Part shown: piece by piece, positions 55,692 to 64,000 of the stretch | Layout of the letters: every line of letters begins with the position of its first letter | How positions within the stretch are numbered: the first letter of the stretch is position 1 | Assembly: GCA_028583685.1 (NCBI GenBank) | Contig: JAMXIF010001253.1 | Coordinates: 74,397,461 to 74,461,460 of the forward strand | Direction: 5' to 3' | Source: Petaurus breviceps papuanus | Lineage: Eukaryota; Chordata; Mammalia; Diprotodontia; Petauridae | Length of the DNA stretch: 64,000 bases | Translations under genes and position numbers: made by a program | Notes under the pieces: generated by a model | Databases searched by the model: none | What the model was told of the DNA's origin: nothing | The model's input: only the letters and a program-made list of their open reading frames with translations

Positions 55692-56010
55692 CACAGTGTT
55701 ATGAACTAGGGAAGAAACAAGCATAAATAAGGCCTAAAATCTTGCCTTCTGGAATTTATAATTTAGTAGGAGAGATAAAGAAACAAACATAATACAAGCG
55801 AGAATAAGAAATATTAATGAGCATTTTCAAACAAATAATGTGTGAATTCAGAAAAAGGAAAAAGATCACTTTTAACTGGGAGAGAACAAAAATATTTTAA
55901 TAGAAAACATGACAATAGAGTTGAACTTTGCAATATGGGATAGGATTTCAAAAAGTAGATATAAAAGGGAGGACACATAGTAAAAGAAATAGTTTTAGTA
56001 AAGGCATAAA
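55692..56010 (-). mobile_element. L2 LINE 3' end
   Basis: CAGTGTTATGAACTAGGGAA, TTCTGGAATTTATAATTTAG (degenerate complement of the L2 terminus), AAAAGATCACTTTTAACTGG, GTAAAGGCATAAAGGTAG. Strongly diverged. Confidence 0.6.
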
Positions 56011-57085
56011 GGTAGAAGAACAAGAAATAAGTTACTATAGAGGAAGGGTATCTAGAGATGCTATTTTCATATCTTCTAAATTTCAAGACCCAAGGACAAA
56101 GGTCTACCAACCCTGCCATAGTTACAGCTCAGTTTCATGTAACATAGGTATTTATTTTGTTTTAAGTCAAATCCTTGTATTAGAGGTAGGCTCAAAGTCT
56201 CCCATGGAGAGTAATACACAAGAGACACCATTTTTAAACCTTGTCAGAGACTGAGAAAATTTATGTTCTAACTTCTCTCTGTAGAGATATTTACCTCTTA
56301 CAGAATCACACTTTGGCAGCAGCATTAGTTTAAAAAAGGCCCAAATTTGGTTAGTGACAGGTTAATAAAGAAAGAAAGCATTTTCAGCCAGCTGGATATA
56401 AATAAATATACCTGTGACTTTAAAATTGCATTATTATCTTACTTAATACAAGAATACAGTAGTTTCTTTGTCTTTTATGTTTTTCATTTGTATTCCATTC
56501 ATCATGATAGATTGGTAACTAGGGAATTAACCAGTAAAATGATTAAAGAGATATGAAGTAGCCTCTTCCAGAGAATGTGCTAGTGCATACCCATCTTTGA
56601 CAAGAAAATTTTCCAGCCCTAATGTCAGCCTGAGTGCATAACTCCCCCACTGACATTTCAGCAAACAAGTAAGAATGCCAACAGCTAAATGAGCAGGCCT
56701 TCCCATTCATTGTAGATTGATAAGTCAATCATTAAGAGCAAGTAAGACAGAATGCTAAGCAAGGCAAATGGGGTCTGCATCAGCATGTCTCCTCCTGTAA
56801 TGCAAGGTTTTACTGAGTCCTTCATCCCCCACCCCCACCCCACCCTCATTTTCTTTGTTCTGAAGGAATAGGGTAAGCAATCATCCCGAACAAAAAAGCT
56901 AAATTTTGTTATGACTGTGAAGCTATCATCTCTTTATAACTATTGTCTCTAGGCATATACTTGTGGTCCAAATATAAACTTTAGATATAGACAAGAATAC
57001 AGGGGGTAGGAACATGAACAGGTAAAGTGATAAGATATTCACCTCATTTTCCAGGAAAAAGTTTTGCTGTATCATCCAAGGATCA
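56011..57085. other. Unassigned sequence
   Basis: About 1.1 kb without a named repeat. It holds the G-quadruplex motif at 56826-56845. Confidence 0.45.
56826..56845 (-). other. G-quadruplex motif with single-base loops
   Basis: Plus strand has C5-A-C5-A-C4-A-C3; the minus strand is four G runs (3, 4, 5, 5) separated by single T residues. Loops of one base predict a very stable parallel quadruplex. Confidence 0.85.
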
Positions 57086-57101
57086 AAGAAGGAAGGAAAT
57101 T

Positions 57102-57253
57102 TTTTTTTTAAGCAATTGAGGTTAAGTAACTTGCTCAAGGTTACACAGCCAGGTGTTTCTGGGTGGATGCTAAGTGTCTGAGCCCGGATTTGATCCCAGG
57201 TCATCCCGACTCTGGGGCCAGTGCTCTTACTCGCTGAGCCACCTGGCCACCCC
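57102..57253 (-). mobile_element. Short marsupial SINE, diverged
   Basis: Oligo-T, AGCAATTGAGGTTAAGTAAC, GGTTACACAGCCAGGTGTTT, head GCTGAGCCACCTGGCCACCCC. AGGAAGGAAATT on the left and AGGAAGGGAAATT on the right are a probable target duplication. Confidence 0.88.
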
Positions 57254-57364
57254 AGGAAGGGAAATTATTGACTTGTTCGTTTTGACTCAGATTTCATAAC
57301 TATTTAATGATAGGTTTGGTTTGGTTTTGTCTACTACTTGTTATTTGATTCATTTCAAGTTATA

Positions 57365-57570
57365 AAATGCTGAGTATAAAATCATAGGATGTTTAAGCTA
57401 GTAGAAACTAAGGTCTTCTTCTCTAATCCCTCTCAGTTTTTGGAAGAAGAAATATAGATGAGGAAAAGGTTCAAAGAGTTGAAATTACTCAAGTTCACAA
57501 GGCAAATTTGTAGCAGAGGTGGGCTTAGAATACCTGTCTCTGACTGCCAATCCACACAACACACTGCTTC
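57365..57570 (-). mobile_element. MIR3-type SINE
   Basis: AAATCATAGGATGTTTAAGC, a decayed core, CAAGTTCACAAGGCAAATTT, CAACACACTGCTTCC. Confidence 0.6.
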
Positions 57571-57654
57571 CTTTTGTGATACATTATAAAATCCTGTATA
57601 AAGCATTGTTTTTTTTTTTAATGAAAGAAAATTATTTCATTGAGATTTTTCACA

Positions 57655-58729
57655 TAAATGCTCCCTCTAAAGTACATAGGAGGGGAAAGGTCCCTAAAGA
57701 TAAGAAATATAGCCTAAGATCTCATCCTAGTATTTACAACCAAAAAAGGCGACAACTTAATTTTTTTTCCATTTGCCTCTATTGAATGTGCCAAATAAAA
57801 ACCTTACTAGTGAATATTTGAATCCAAGTTTATGTAAAGCTCTCTCCAATAATGTAAAATGTCATTTGCACTGGATAGGTGTAAAATTCTGACCATGTAC
57901 CAAGGAGAGATGGAGGCTTGAAGGCTTAAATCTTAAAACTGGGGGTCACATTAAAAATATTCTGGTCTGCTGCAGGCAAAGTACATGGGGCATACAGATA
58001 GCAAGAAGAATGCTGTGGATGAATATGTTAAGAGATTTATTAACTTCCTGAAATCAAAGTTGAAAGAGAATGCATTTAAAGCAATTAACACCTGTACAAT
58101 ACCAATGAATGTACCTCTTTGGAATTATAAAATGGTCTATAACACATTAAAATACCCTAACAAAAACTGATAGGACCCATCATCCAAAGGCAGCAATAGA
58201 AATATCAACACTTCTATACCAAATAATGAAAAGAGGCTTACTAGTCAGTCTTAGAGCACGTGAATAAACATGTCAAAAACCTACAGAAACATTTTTGAAC
58301 TAAGAACATATCACTTCACCACAGAAAAGTAAAGGAGAACAAGTATCTGTCATTGGATTTGTTGAAAGTCACAAAAAGTAGCTCACCTCTGGATCATGAA
58401 ACAAAGATCCAAGAACGGAATCAAAGGGCAAAGATAATATGTGTCAGGAAGAAAGTATCCTACATGTGGCTGAGTCATGAGGATTTGTTTATGGGAGGAA
58501 TGGAGTTATAATAACAATTCAGATACAGTTCTTTGACACCATAACCTACTGAATGGTTATCGTTAAGGAGCCCAGACTTAGCAATCAATGTGTTTTATAT
58601 AACAAAATGGTGGAGACTGCCCAACACATTACTTTAGGCTGCCGCATCTACCTAATACCTGCAAGATTATACCCCAGAAGCTTGCTGACTCTGGACAAAA
58701 TCCCCATTAAGATCAACTAAATCCCCTAG
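57655..58729 (+). mobile_element. R4/Dong-like LINE relic, segment 1: RT palm end, thumb and zinc knuckle
   Basis: Readings, in order: KMSFALDRCKILTMYQGEME (57856-57918); after three stops (57919, 57934, 57952) an open run to 58170 with KYSGLLQAKYMGH, NAVDEYVKRF and AFKAINTCTIP; after a frame change, TDRTHHPKAAIEIS and KRGLLVSLRARE; after another, GVIITIQIQF and finally CVLYNKMVETAQHITLGC (58589-58642). The order of FGLDKC-, KAINT-, HHPKA- and AAQDQ-type blocks, then a CCHC knuckle, is that of LINEs with a C-terminal restriction-like endonuclease. The second Cys of the knuckle is Tyr. A possible YMDD remnant lies near 57780, and the left edge is uncertain. The blocks do not fit L1, L2, L3 or RTE. 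Confidence 0.72.
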
Positions 58730-58983
58730 AGGCAGCTAGATGGCAATAATGGATAAAGTACTGGGCCTGAAGTCTGGAGGGCCTGAGTTCAAATTTTACT
58801 TCAGACATTTACAAGCTACCTAAGGCAAGTAACACTTGGGCAAGTCCTCAGTTTCTTCATCTATAAAATGAGGATAATCTACCTCTCAGAGTTGTGACAA
58901 TCAAATGAAATAATATTTGTAAAGTGCTTAGCACATTGTCTGGCTAAGCACTTTACAAATATATAATATAAATAGGTGCTTTA
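58730..58983 (+). mobile_element. THER1-class SINE inserted in the R4-like LINE
   Basis: Head AGGCAGCTAGATGGCAATAA, CCTGAGTTCAAATTTTACTT, TATAAAATGAGGATAATCTA, tail ATTTGTAAAGTGCTTAGCAC. TAAATCCCCTAG (58718-58729) and TAAATCCTAG (58984-58993) are the probable target duplication. The tail contains a local inverted repeat (GTAAAGTGCTTAGC / GCTAAGCACTTTAC). Confidence 0.87.
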
Positions 58984-58989
58984 TAAATC

Positions 58990-59211
58990 CTAGTTCCTTT
59001 CCATTCCTTTGTCCTCAATCTACATATGCAGACTTCGAAATATTCTGGATAACAGCCAAAACACTCTACTTGAACCAGACCACTATCACAAACCAAATCG
59101 TTGTCCATAATAAGACAGACATAACATTGATTAATAAAAGGTTAAACATATTTTAGTAGTTTTACCATCCCAAATACTTATAATCTCCAACCCTCAGGGA
59201 ATAAAAAAATT
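58990..59211 (+). mobile_element. R4/Dong-like LINE relic, segment 2: restriction-like endonuclease region
   Basis: Reads LYLNQTTITNQIVVHNKTDI, then TLINKR, and after a frame change FTIPNTYNLQPSGNKKI. Family proteins have an invariant RPDI-type motif followed by an LIDVAIPND-type motif (the PD...D catalytic pattern). Here they appear as KTDI and FTIPNT, so the catalytic residues are lost. The relation to the family is my recall, not an alignment. Confidence 0.68.
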
Positions 59212-59563
59212 TTTAATTATTATTATGCCAAAATTAAATACAGAGGACATATGAAGGATGACACTATCTGCAACTAAAGAAAGAATTGATAAATAGAAGT
59301 ATGCATAGAATGGTTTTACATACATATATACACATAGTTGTGTCTAATGGTAGCTATGGGGGGGAGGGGAGAGAAAATAAAGGGGAAAAAAGAGAAAAAG
59401 GTTGTATGATAACTTTATTATATTTTTTAAAGGATAAGAAAGTTGTACATAATAGATTTGCAGTTTCATCTTTTTTTTCTAATTCTATGTTAAGGAAATG
59501 CATGTTCTATTTCTTAAGTTCAGAATGAAGTAAATAAATTTTTAAAAAATTATAGAGGTCTAA
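59212..59563 (+). mobile_element. L1/HAL1-type 3' end inserted in the R4-like LINE
   Basis: AGAATGGTTTTACATACATA, TGTCTAATGGTAGCTATGGG, GTACATAATAGATTTGCAGT and TGTTAAGGAAATGCATGTTC, ending in an A-rich run. The antisense sister copy is at 19291-19525. The short AAAAAATT at both edges is a possible target duplication. Confidence 0.8.
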
Positions 59564-59889
59564 ATTCCAAAAGACTCATAATGGAAAAATGCTATCCACA
59601 TCCAGAGAAAGAACTATGAATCCTGAAAGCAGATTGAAGCATACTATTTTCTCTTTTTCTGTTTGTTTGTTTTCTCTTTTTCATGGTTTTTCCCTTTTGT
59701 TCTGATCCTTCTTTCACAACATGACTAATATGGAAACATGTTTAATATGATTCAACCTATATCAAATTGCATGCTGTCTTGGGGAGGTGGAGTGGAGGGA
59801 GGAGGTAAAAATTAGAGCTCAAAATCTTGCAAAAGTGAATGTTGAAAACTAAAAACGAATAACTATTTTTTAAAATATTTAAAAATACA
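59564..59889 (+). mobile_element. L1 3' end with 20-bp target duplication
   Basis: TTCCAAAAGACTCATAATGG, AAAATGCTATCCACATCCAG, AGAAAGAACTATGAATCCTG, CACAACATGACTAATATGGA, ACCTATATCAAATTGCATGC, GGAGGGAGG and GTGAATGTTGAAAACT. AAAAAATTATAGAGGTCTAA (59544-59563) and AAAAAATTATAGAGGCCTAA (59890-59909) flank it with one difference. It therefore landed in the tail of the previous L1 copy. Confidence 0.9.
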
Positions 59890-59902
59890 AAAAAATTATA
59901 GA

Positions 59903-60060
59903 GGCCTAACCAAAGATAAAATTTTATGCAGGAAAAGGATGAGATACATAGCATCCCTATTGTCCTGTCTGCTGCTTCATTGTAATGAGGATGCTTTCAA
60001 GGAGTCTACAGAGGAGGATCTTGCATCCTGATACTTTTATTGAACAAAAAGCACCCAGCG
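59903..60060 (+). mobile_element. R4/Dong-like LINE relic, segment 3: C-terminal end
   Basis: After the L1 inserts the reading resumes: NFMQEKDEIHSIPIVLSAAS, then in the next frame MLSRSLQRRILHPDTFIEQK. Family C-termini have an IPIVLSATG-type block and a short helical tail in this position. Joining the flanks at AAAAAATTATAGAGG restores the order after the NKKI block of segment 2. The 3' boundary is not seen. Confidence 0.62.
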
Positions 60061-60164
60061 GTGCAATAGTCCATTGAACACTGAATATAAAGAAATAATA
60101 GTAAGAGAAACTTATTCTAAGACTGTTTCCATCTGAACCGCATCAAAAAGAATGAGAATAAAAT

Positions 60165-60242
60165 AATTATCATAATAGTAAGACTAGTAGTAACAACTTG
60201 ATTTATAGAGTGCTTTATATTTTTCAAAGTGCTTTCACAGAC
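60165..60242 (-). mobile_element. MIR/THER1 tail fragment
   Basis: CAACTTGATTTATAGAGTGC then TTTATATTTTTCAAAGTGCT. Confidence 0.6.
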
Positions 60243-60795
60243 TCACAAAAATGACAGAATTTCAGAGTTGGAAAGTTCCTCAGTAAGTATTTAGTCTAGT
60301 CCATTGCTGAAAAAAAAGCAATCCCTCTACAACATAGTTAGAAAGCAGTGATTCAGTATTTGCTTTAAGACCTCCACTGAGGGGAGCCCACCCTCTCCAA
60401 AGGAGCCCATTCTATTTTTGAGCACCTCTAATTATTAGGAAGTTTTTTCTTACTTCAAAACCATATTTGTCTCTATTTTTTACCCATAACTTCTAGGTCT
60501 GGGAACATGTAAAATAAATCTAATCCCTCTTCTAATGTGACAATCCTTCAAATGCCAGAGAGAGTTATTACATTTCCCCCCACCCTTTAATTCTTCTCTC
60601 CTCTAGGATGACATTTACGGTTTCTTCAGCAATCTTCATGTGAAATAGGCTTGAAACCCCCTCTCATCCTGATTGCCCTCCTCAGCACTCTCTTGAGCTC
60701 ATCAATGCTCTTCCCAAAATGTGGCAGACAGAACAGAACACAATATTCTTATTTAGTCTGACCACATTTTCCATCTCTAACATCCAATCATATTG
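60243..60795 (-). mobile_element. L3/CR1 LINE 3' end
   Basis: Antisense order: AGAATTTCAGAGTTGGAAAG, TACAACATAGTTAGAAAGCA, TTTGCTTTAAGACCTCCACT, TTATTAGGAAGTTTTTTCTT, CCTGATTGCCCTCCTCAGC, CACAATATTCTTATTTAGTC. Over 500 bp and continuous. Confidence 0.88.
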
Positions 60796-60884
60796 TAAAG
60801 GAGACCCTGGATTATTGATGATTATGTCAGTGGGATACAAGCTCTGGCAGGTTCTATAGTGAGATTTTGATAATGGTCCAGGAT

Positions 60885-60950
60885 AAGAGTTATCAAACTA
60901 TGGCCTGAGGTCCAAATCCAATCCACTACCTTATTTCATGCAGTCCAGTT
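60885..60950. mobile_element. Possible hAT-like MITE, left fragment
   Basis: AAGAGTTATCAAACTATGGC and CTGAGGTCCAAATCCAATCC resemble elements whose ends read CAAACT-GGCC-GGGCCAAATC. The part after the SINE (61191-61250) may be its other end. Confidence 0.4.
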
Positions 60951-60952
60951 AG

Positions 60953-61190
60953 GCAACTAGGTGGCACAGTGGACTGAAGTCAGGAGGACCTGAGTTCAAA
61001 TCAGGACTTGGATACCTACTAGCCGTGTGATCCTAGACAAGTCACTGAATCTTGTTTGCCTCAGTTTCCTTATCTGTAAAATGAACTGGAGAAGGAAATG
61101 GCAAGTATTTCTGCCAAGAAAACTCGAAAAGGGATCATGGAGTCAGACATGACTGAAAATGTCTAAACAACAATAACCAAAAAAAAAAAA
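60953..61190 (+). mobile_element. MAR1-class SINE
   Basis: GGCAACTAGGTGGCACAGTG, CCTGAGTTCAAATCAGGACT, ATCTGTAAAATGAACTGGAG, GTCAGACATGACTGAAAATG, then AACAACAATAACC and oligo-A. A short deletion in the head removed the usual GATAGAGTGCTGG segment. Confidence 0.9.
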
Positions 61191-61509
61191 TCGTAGTTTG
61201 TGGTCCATACAAAAATATGCAGCAGCCCAATCCCTGGTCTAGTCAGGGAACTACATGTTTATTGTCGAAGAGCCAGTCAAGCTAATTGTAAAAAAGAGTC
61301 AGCAGCAAAAGGATGGACACCAGAATGTGGTTTCTTCTTATAAATCTTATAACAATATATAAATCTTATTATAATCTCATATATCTTATAATTGACCTTA
61401 TAAAGGCCTATTCACACAGACTTTCTACTAAGGTCTGAAAGGGTTACAGTCTGCATGCACCAACAGAAGGAAGACTGACACTGCTGGAATCATGGTTTGA
61501 GACACCAGA
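61191..61509. other. Unassigned sequence
   Basis: Contains repeated ATATAAATCTTATAA motifs (61330-61400), an imperfect local tandem repeat; otherwise nothing. Confidence 0.45.
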
Positions 61510-61682
61510 GTCTACATTTGCAACCTCATTTGACCTTCACTGCAACTTGCTGAACTAAGCAGGAGAGAGATCAGTCTCTGTTTCGCAGATGAGAAAAGAG
61601 GTATAAAGTTGAACTAATTTGCTTAAGGCTACACAAGCAACACAACTGGGCCAAGAGCCCAAGTAATGTATGTATCACAGAC
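61510..61682 (-). mobile_element. MIR fragment
   Basis: TTTCGCAGATGAGAAAAGAG, TTGCTTAAGGCTACACAAGC, CTGGGCCAAGAGCCCAAG. Confidence 0.6.
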
Positions 61683-61754
61683 TCATTTGAAGGGTTAAGA
61701 TGCAAAGGTATGCCATCAGCATGAGATTATAGTCTTGAACAATTAAATATTCCA

Positions 61755-61895
61755 TACATTATCATCATCATCATACCTATTTTACAGGTGAGGACATGGA
61801 CAAGTGTCTGAGACACTAAGTAATTTGCTGAAGGTCACACAGCTAGTGAGATTCATAGGCAGAATTTGGACCTAGAACTTCTAGTAGGCACCTAA
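61755..61895 (-). mobile_element. MIR fragment with (CAT)n
   Basis: TTATCATCATCATCATACC, TTTTACAGGTGAGGACATGG, TGAAGGTCACACAGCTAGTG. Confidence 0.78.
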
Positions 61896-62597
61896 GAAAT
61901 GTTTGTTGAACAGAATGGAACTGAGTTGAGAGTTGAAGCCGTATCTTTTATCATTGTAACTGTTTCTTTGAAAACAAGTCTTCTATTCTTCCTACAAATG
62001 TAATATCAAAAAGACAAATATTTTTGTCATATATTACACACAACACATATGACATTCACTGCCACACACACCAACCCATCCTTAAAAGACAAACTCCTCT
62101 CATCTGTCCTGGTCTCTGGTGCACATCCTTACCAGTCCACCTTGACATGCAATGACAGACAAGGTGACATGCTTTTCCATGCTTCCACGTCCTGCCTAGA
62201 TAAATGTGCACTTCTTGTATACAGCCATTATTCTCCATGGGGGAAAAAAGATTAATAGTGTCCAGGAAGACAATAGCAAGTCAACTAGATTCCTTTGTTT
62301 GTCCTTCTAATACCTTCTATAGTGTGTGGGAAGATGCTCATCTATTTTCTCTGAACACGACAAATTTTTATCGTGCTGAACTCATTGGGAGTATGTTTGG
62401 GGTCATTTTCAACTCAATACACTAAACCTAGTCTGAAATACAGTCTTTCATTCTGTAGTTTTTCTTTAATCCTCATAAGATTAAAAGCAAAGTAAGGATT
62501 TAATTCACCTCATATGGAGAGACCCCAGGAATAGCAGGTATCAAAATATCTCAACAGAAACAGAAGTGTCTTTAAGAGAGGAAACATGATGACAATA
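61896..62597. other. Unassigned sequence
   Basis: A short L2-like TTTGTTGAACAGAATGGAAC may start it (61900-61925). Frames at 62049-62425 have no domain. Confidence 0.4.
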
Positions 62598-62599
62598 TC

Positions 62600-62790
62600 A
62601 TCATATAAGAGCACTGGGGATACTAGGGTTCTAACACCAGTTTCACCACTTATGCTGATAGAGGTTTCCCCGTTTGTATGATTGGCCTGTATGACCATGG
62701 GCAAAAATCACATAAGCTCTGAGACAGTTGGACCAGATGGTCTCAGAGGTCCTATCCAGCTGCAAATCAGTGCTTCCTTGATCTTCCATG
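62600..62790 (+). mobile_element. MIR3-type SINE
   Basis: GGGGATACTAGGGTTCTAAC, TATGACCATGGGCAAAAATC, GACCAGATGGTCTCAGAGGT, CCTATCCAGCTGCAAATC. Confidence 0.65.
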
Positions 62791-63537
62791 CCTATTTCTT
62801 AGGGGATGTGTGAGAATAAAATTTTCTAAAGTTGATGAAAACTTTCTGAAAACTATGAAGTATTACACATATGGGAGTTAAGAGTTGTGGTGGTGAATAA
62901 CTAGCGACAAAAATCTTTCCATCATCTATATTTGGAACAGGGCCCACCTATTAGGCAGATTCAGAAAAGGGCAAATGGCAATTCTTGATTAATAATCCAT
63001 TAGCTTAATTATAAAGTCCAGTATGAATATAGGTCATTCCAGCCCTGGACAAGCCAGGAAGTATGTCCTGAGGAAATTCCAGGAAATAAAACTCACTTTC
63101 CAAGGGAGCCACCATAACCCTACCTAAAAGAGAGGTCTATTCCATGGCTTTCCTGGAGACTTATGTTCATTCTACTCCTTTAACATAAATTTTTTTCATT
63201 AATGCATAGGGAGACCTGGGCTTGAGGTATAAAGCATATGCTCAATTCACAGAAGGTAGTTTCTCTTTAATTAGTCAGAAAAATGATCATCAGGGAGGGG
63301 AATAAAAAAGAAGCAATAACAATGCTACAATTATTTGAAGCATCAAATAAACTCCCAAATAGATCATCCTAAGATACCCATTGACTATTCACACTTTACC
63401 TGGGTGATAAGAAATAATCATGCAGATAGCTCAAATGTCTGTGCCCCCTTAAGTAAAGGGGATCATTAAAACTGTAAAATTTCTCTTGAACTAGAAAATC
63501 CATAAAAATTTATTTTTACCAGAGTTTAACTTAGCAA
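62791..63537. other. Unassigned sequence
   Basis: No feature recognised. Confidence 0.45.
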
Positions 63538-63539
63538 GC

Positions 63540-64000
63540 AATTATTAGGTGTCTACTATGTATGTCACGGCACAATTATTGAGGATACAGTTAATCCTCC
63601 AAATAGCATGGTCTCTCCACTCATGGAGCTCAAAATTTATTTGAGAGGAAATTACATGGAGGAGATACATGTAAACAAGGTAGAGTCTTTTAAAAACAAA
63701 TGAAAGCTCCCCAAAAAGTGCTCCAGGAAAACTTGGACATATCATGTTTAACTGGGGAGATCAGGGTAGTACCTGAGTTGGGTATGGAAAGGAGATAAAT
63801 CTTTTAGTAGTTGGAGATGAAGGAGCACATTCCAGCCATAAGAGACATGTAGCACAAATAATATACAATGGCTAAGGACAATTAGATAAGACTATGGAAC
63901 AAATAACAGCTGTTTGGTTAGAATATAGAATTCATGTAAAGAAATAATGTAAAATAAAGCTAGAAAGATAGACTGAAGTTAAGTTGTACAGGGACTTAAA
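63540..64000 (-). mobile_element. L2 LINE 3' end, running off the window
   Basis: TTAGGTGTCTACTATGTATG, CACTCATGGAGCTCAAAATT, GTACCTGAGTTGGGTATGGA, GAGCACATTCCAGCCATAAG, GAAGTTAAGTTGTACAGGGA. Antisense; the element continues past the right edge. Confidence 0.75.

Overview
The window reads as marsupial (metatherian) nuclear DNA. No bacterial, phage or organelle gene is visible. The host inference rests on the repeats. They include a short tRNA-headed SINE with the hallmark GGCTAGGTGGCACAGTG start and a longer relative whose tail copies the 3' end of an RTE LINE (MAR1-class). CORE-SINEs (THER1/MIR-class) and marsupial-type L1/HAL1 3' ends occur alongside old L2 and L3/CR1 copies. The species cannot be settled from this window alone.

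I can support no host protein-coding gene. The region looks intergenic or deep-intronic: AT-rich, CpG-poor and built from layered retroelements. The oldest layer is L2 (about 1.7-2.5, 5.0-5.4, 19.8-20.3, 23.0-23.6, 35.7, 37.8, 39.5-40.0, 47.0-47.9, 52.2-54.0, 55.7 and 63.5-64.0 kb). L3/CR1 belongs to the same layer (1.1, 17.6-19.3, 33.0-33.6, 40.3 and 60.2-60.8 kb), with many MIR/THER1 fragments. On top lie RTE pieces (27.4-28.5 and 55.1-55.3 kb), MAR1-class SINEs, short marsupial SINEs with target-site duplications, and L1/HAL1 copies. The most complete L1-type element is at 29.0-31.2 kb: a HAL1 (half-LINE) carrying only ORF1, which is open for 285 codons and then stopped once by a TGA.

The most unusual object is at about 57.65-60.06 kb: a decayed non-LTR retrotransposon unlike L1, L2, L3 or RTE. 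Its pieces read as the end of the reverse transcriptase, the thumb region with an HHPKA block, a C-x2-C-like...H-x4-C zinc knuckle, and a C-terminal restriction-like endonuclease region. That layout fits the R4/Dong group (as in fish Rex6). It is split by a THER1-class SINE and by two L1 3' ends, one following the other. When the inserts are skipped the reading continues in the expected domain order.

Other items: a 74-nt tRNA-Ile(AAT)-like relic beside a short inverted repeat (14.6-14.74 kb); two SINEs inserted in tandem at one target site (22.36-22.70 kb); a CA microsatellite with a 10-base assembly gap (23.94-24.05 kb); an LTR-like block (36.27-36.78 kb); an unexplained 740-bp insert in L2 (52.64-53.38 kb); G-quadruplex motifs; and one weak exon-like 72-mer (46.73-46.80 kb). 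All family names come from memory of consensus sequences, with no database search, so edges of old repeats are approximate (often within 10-40 bp).
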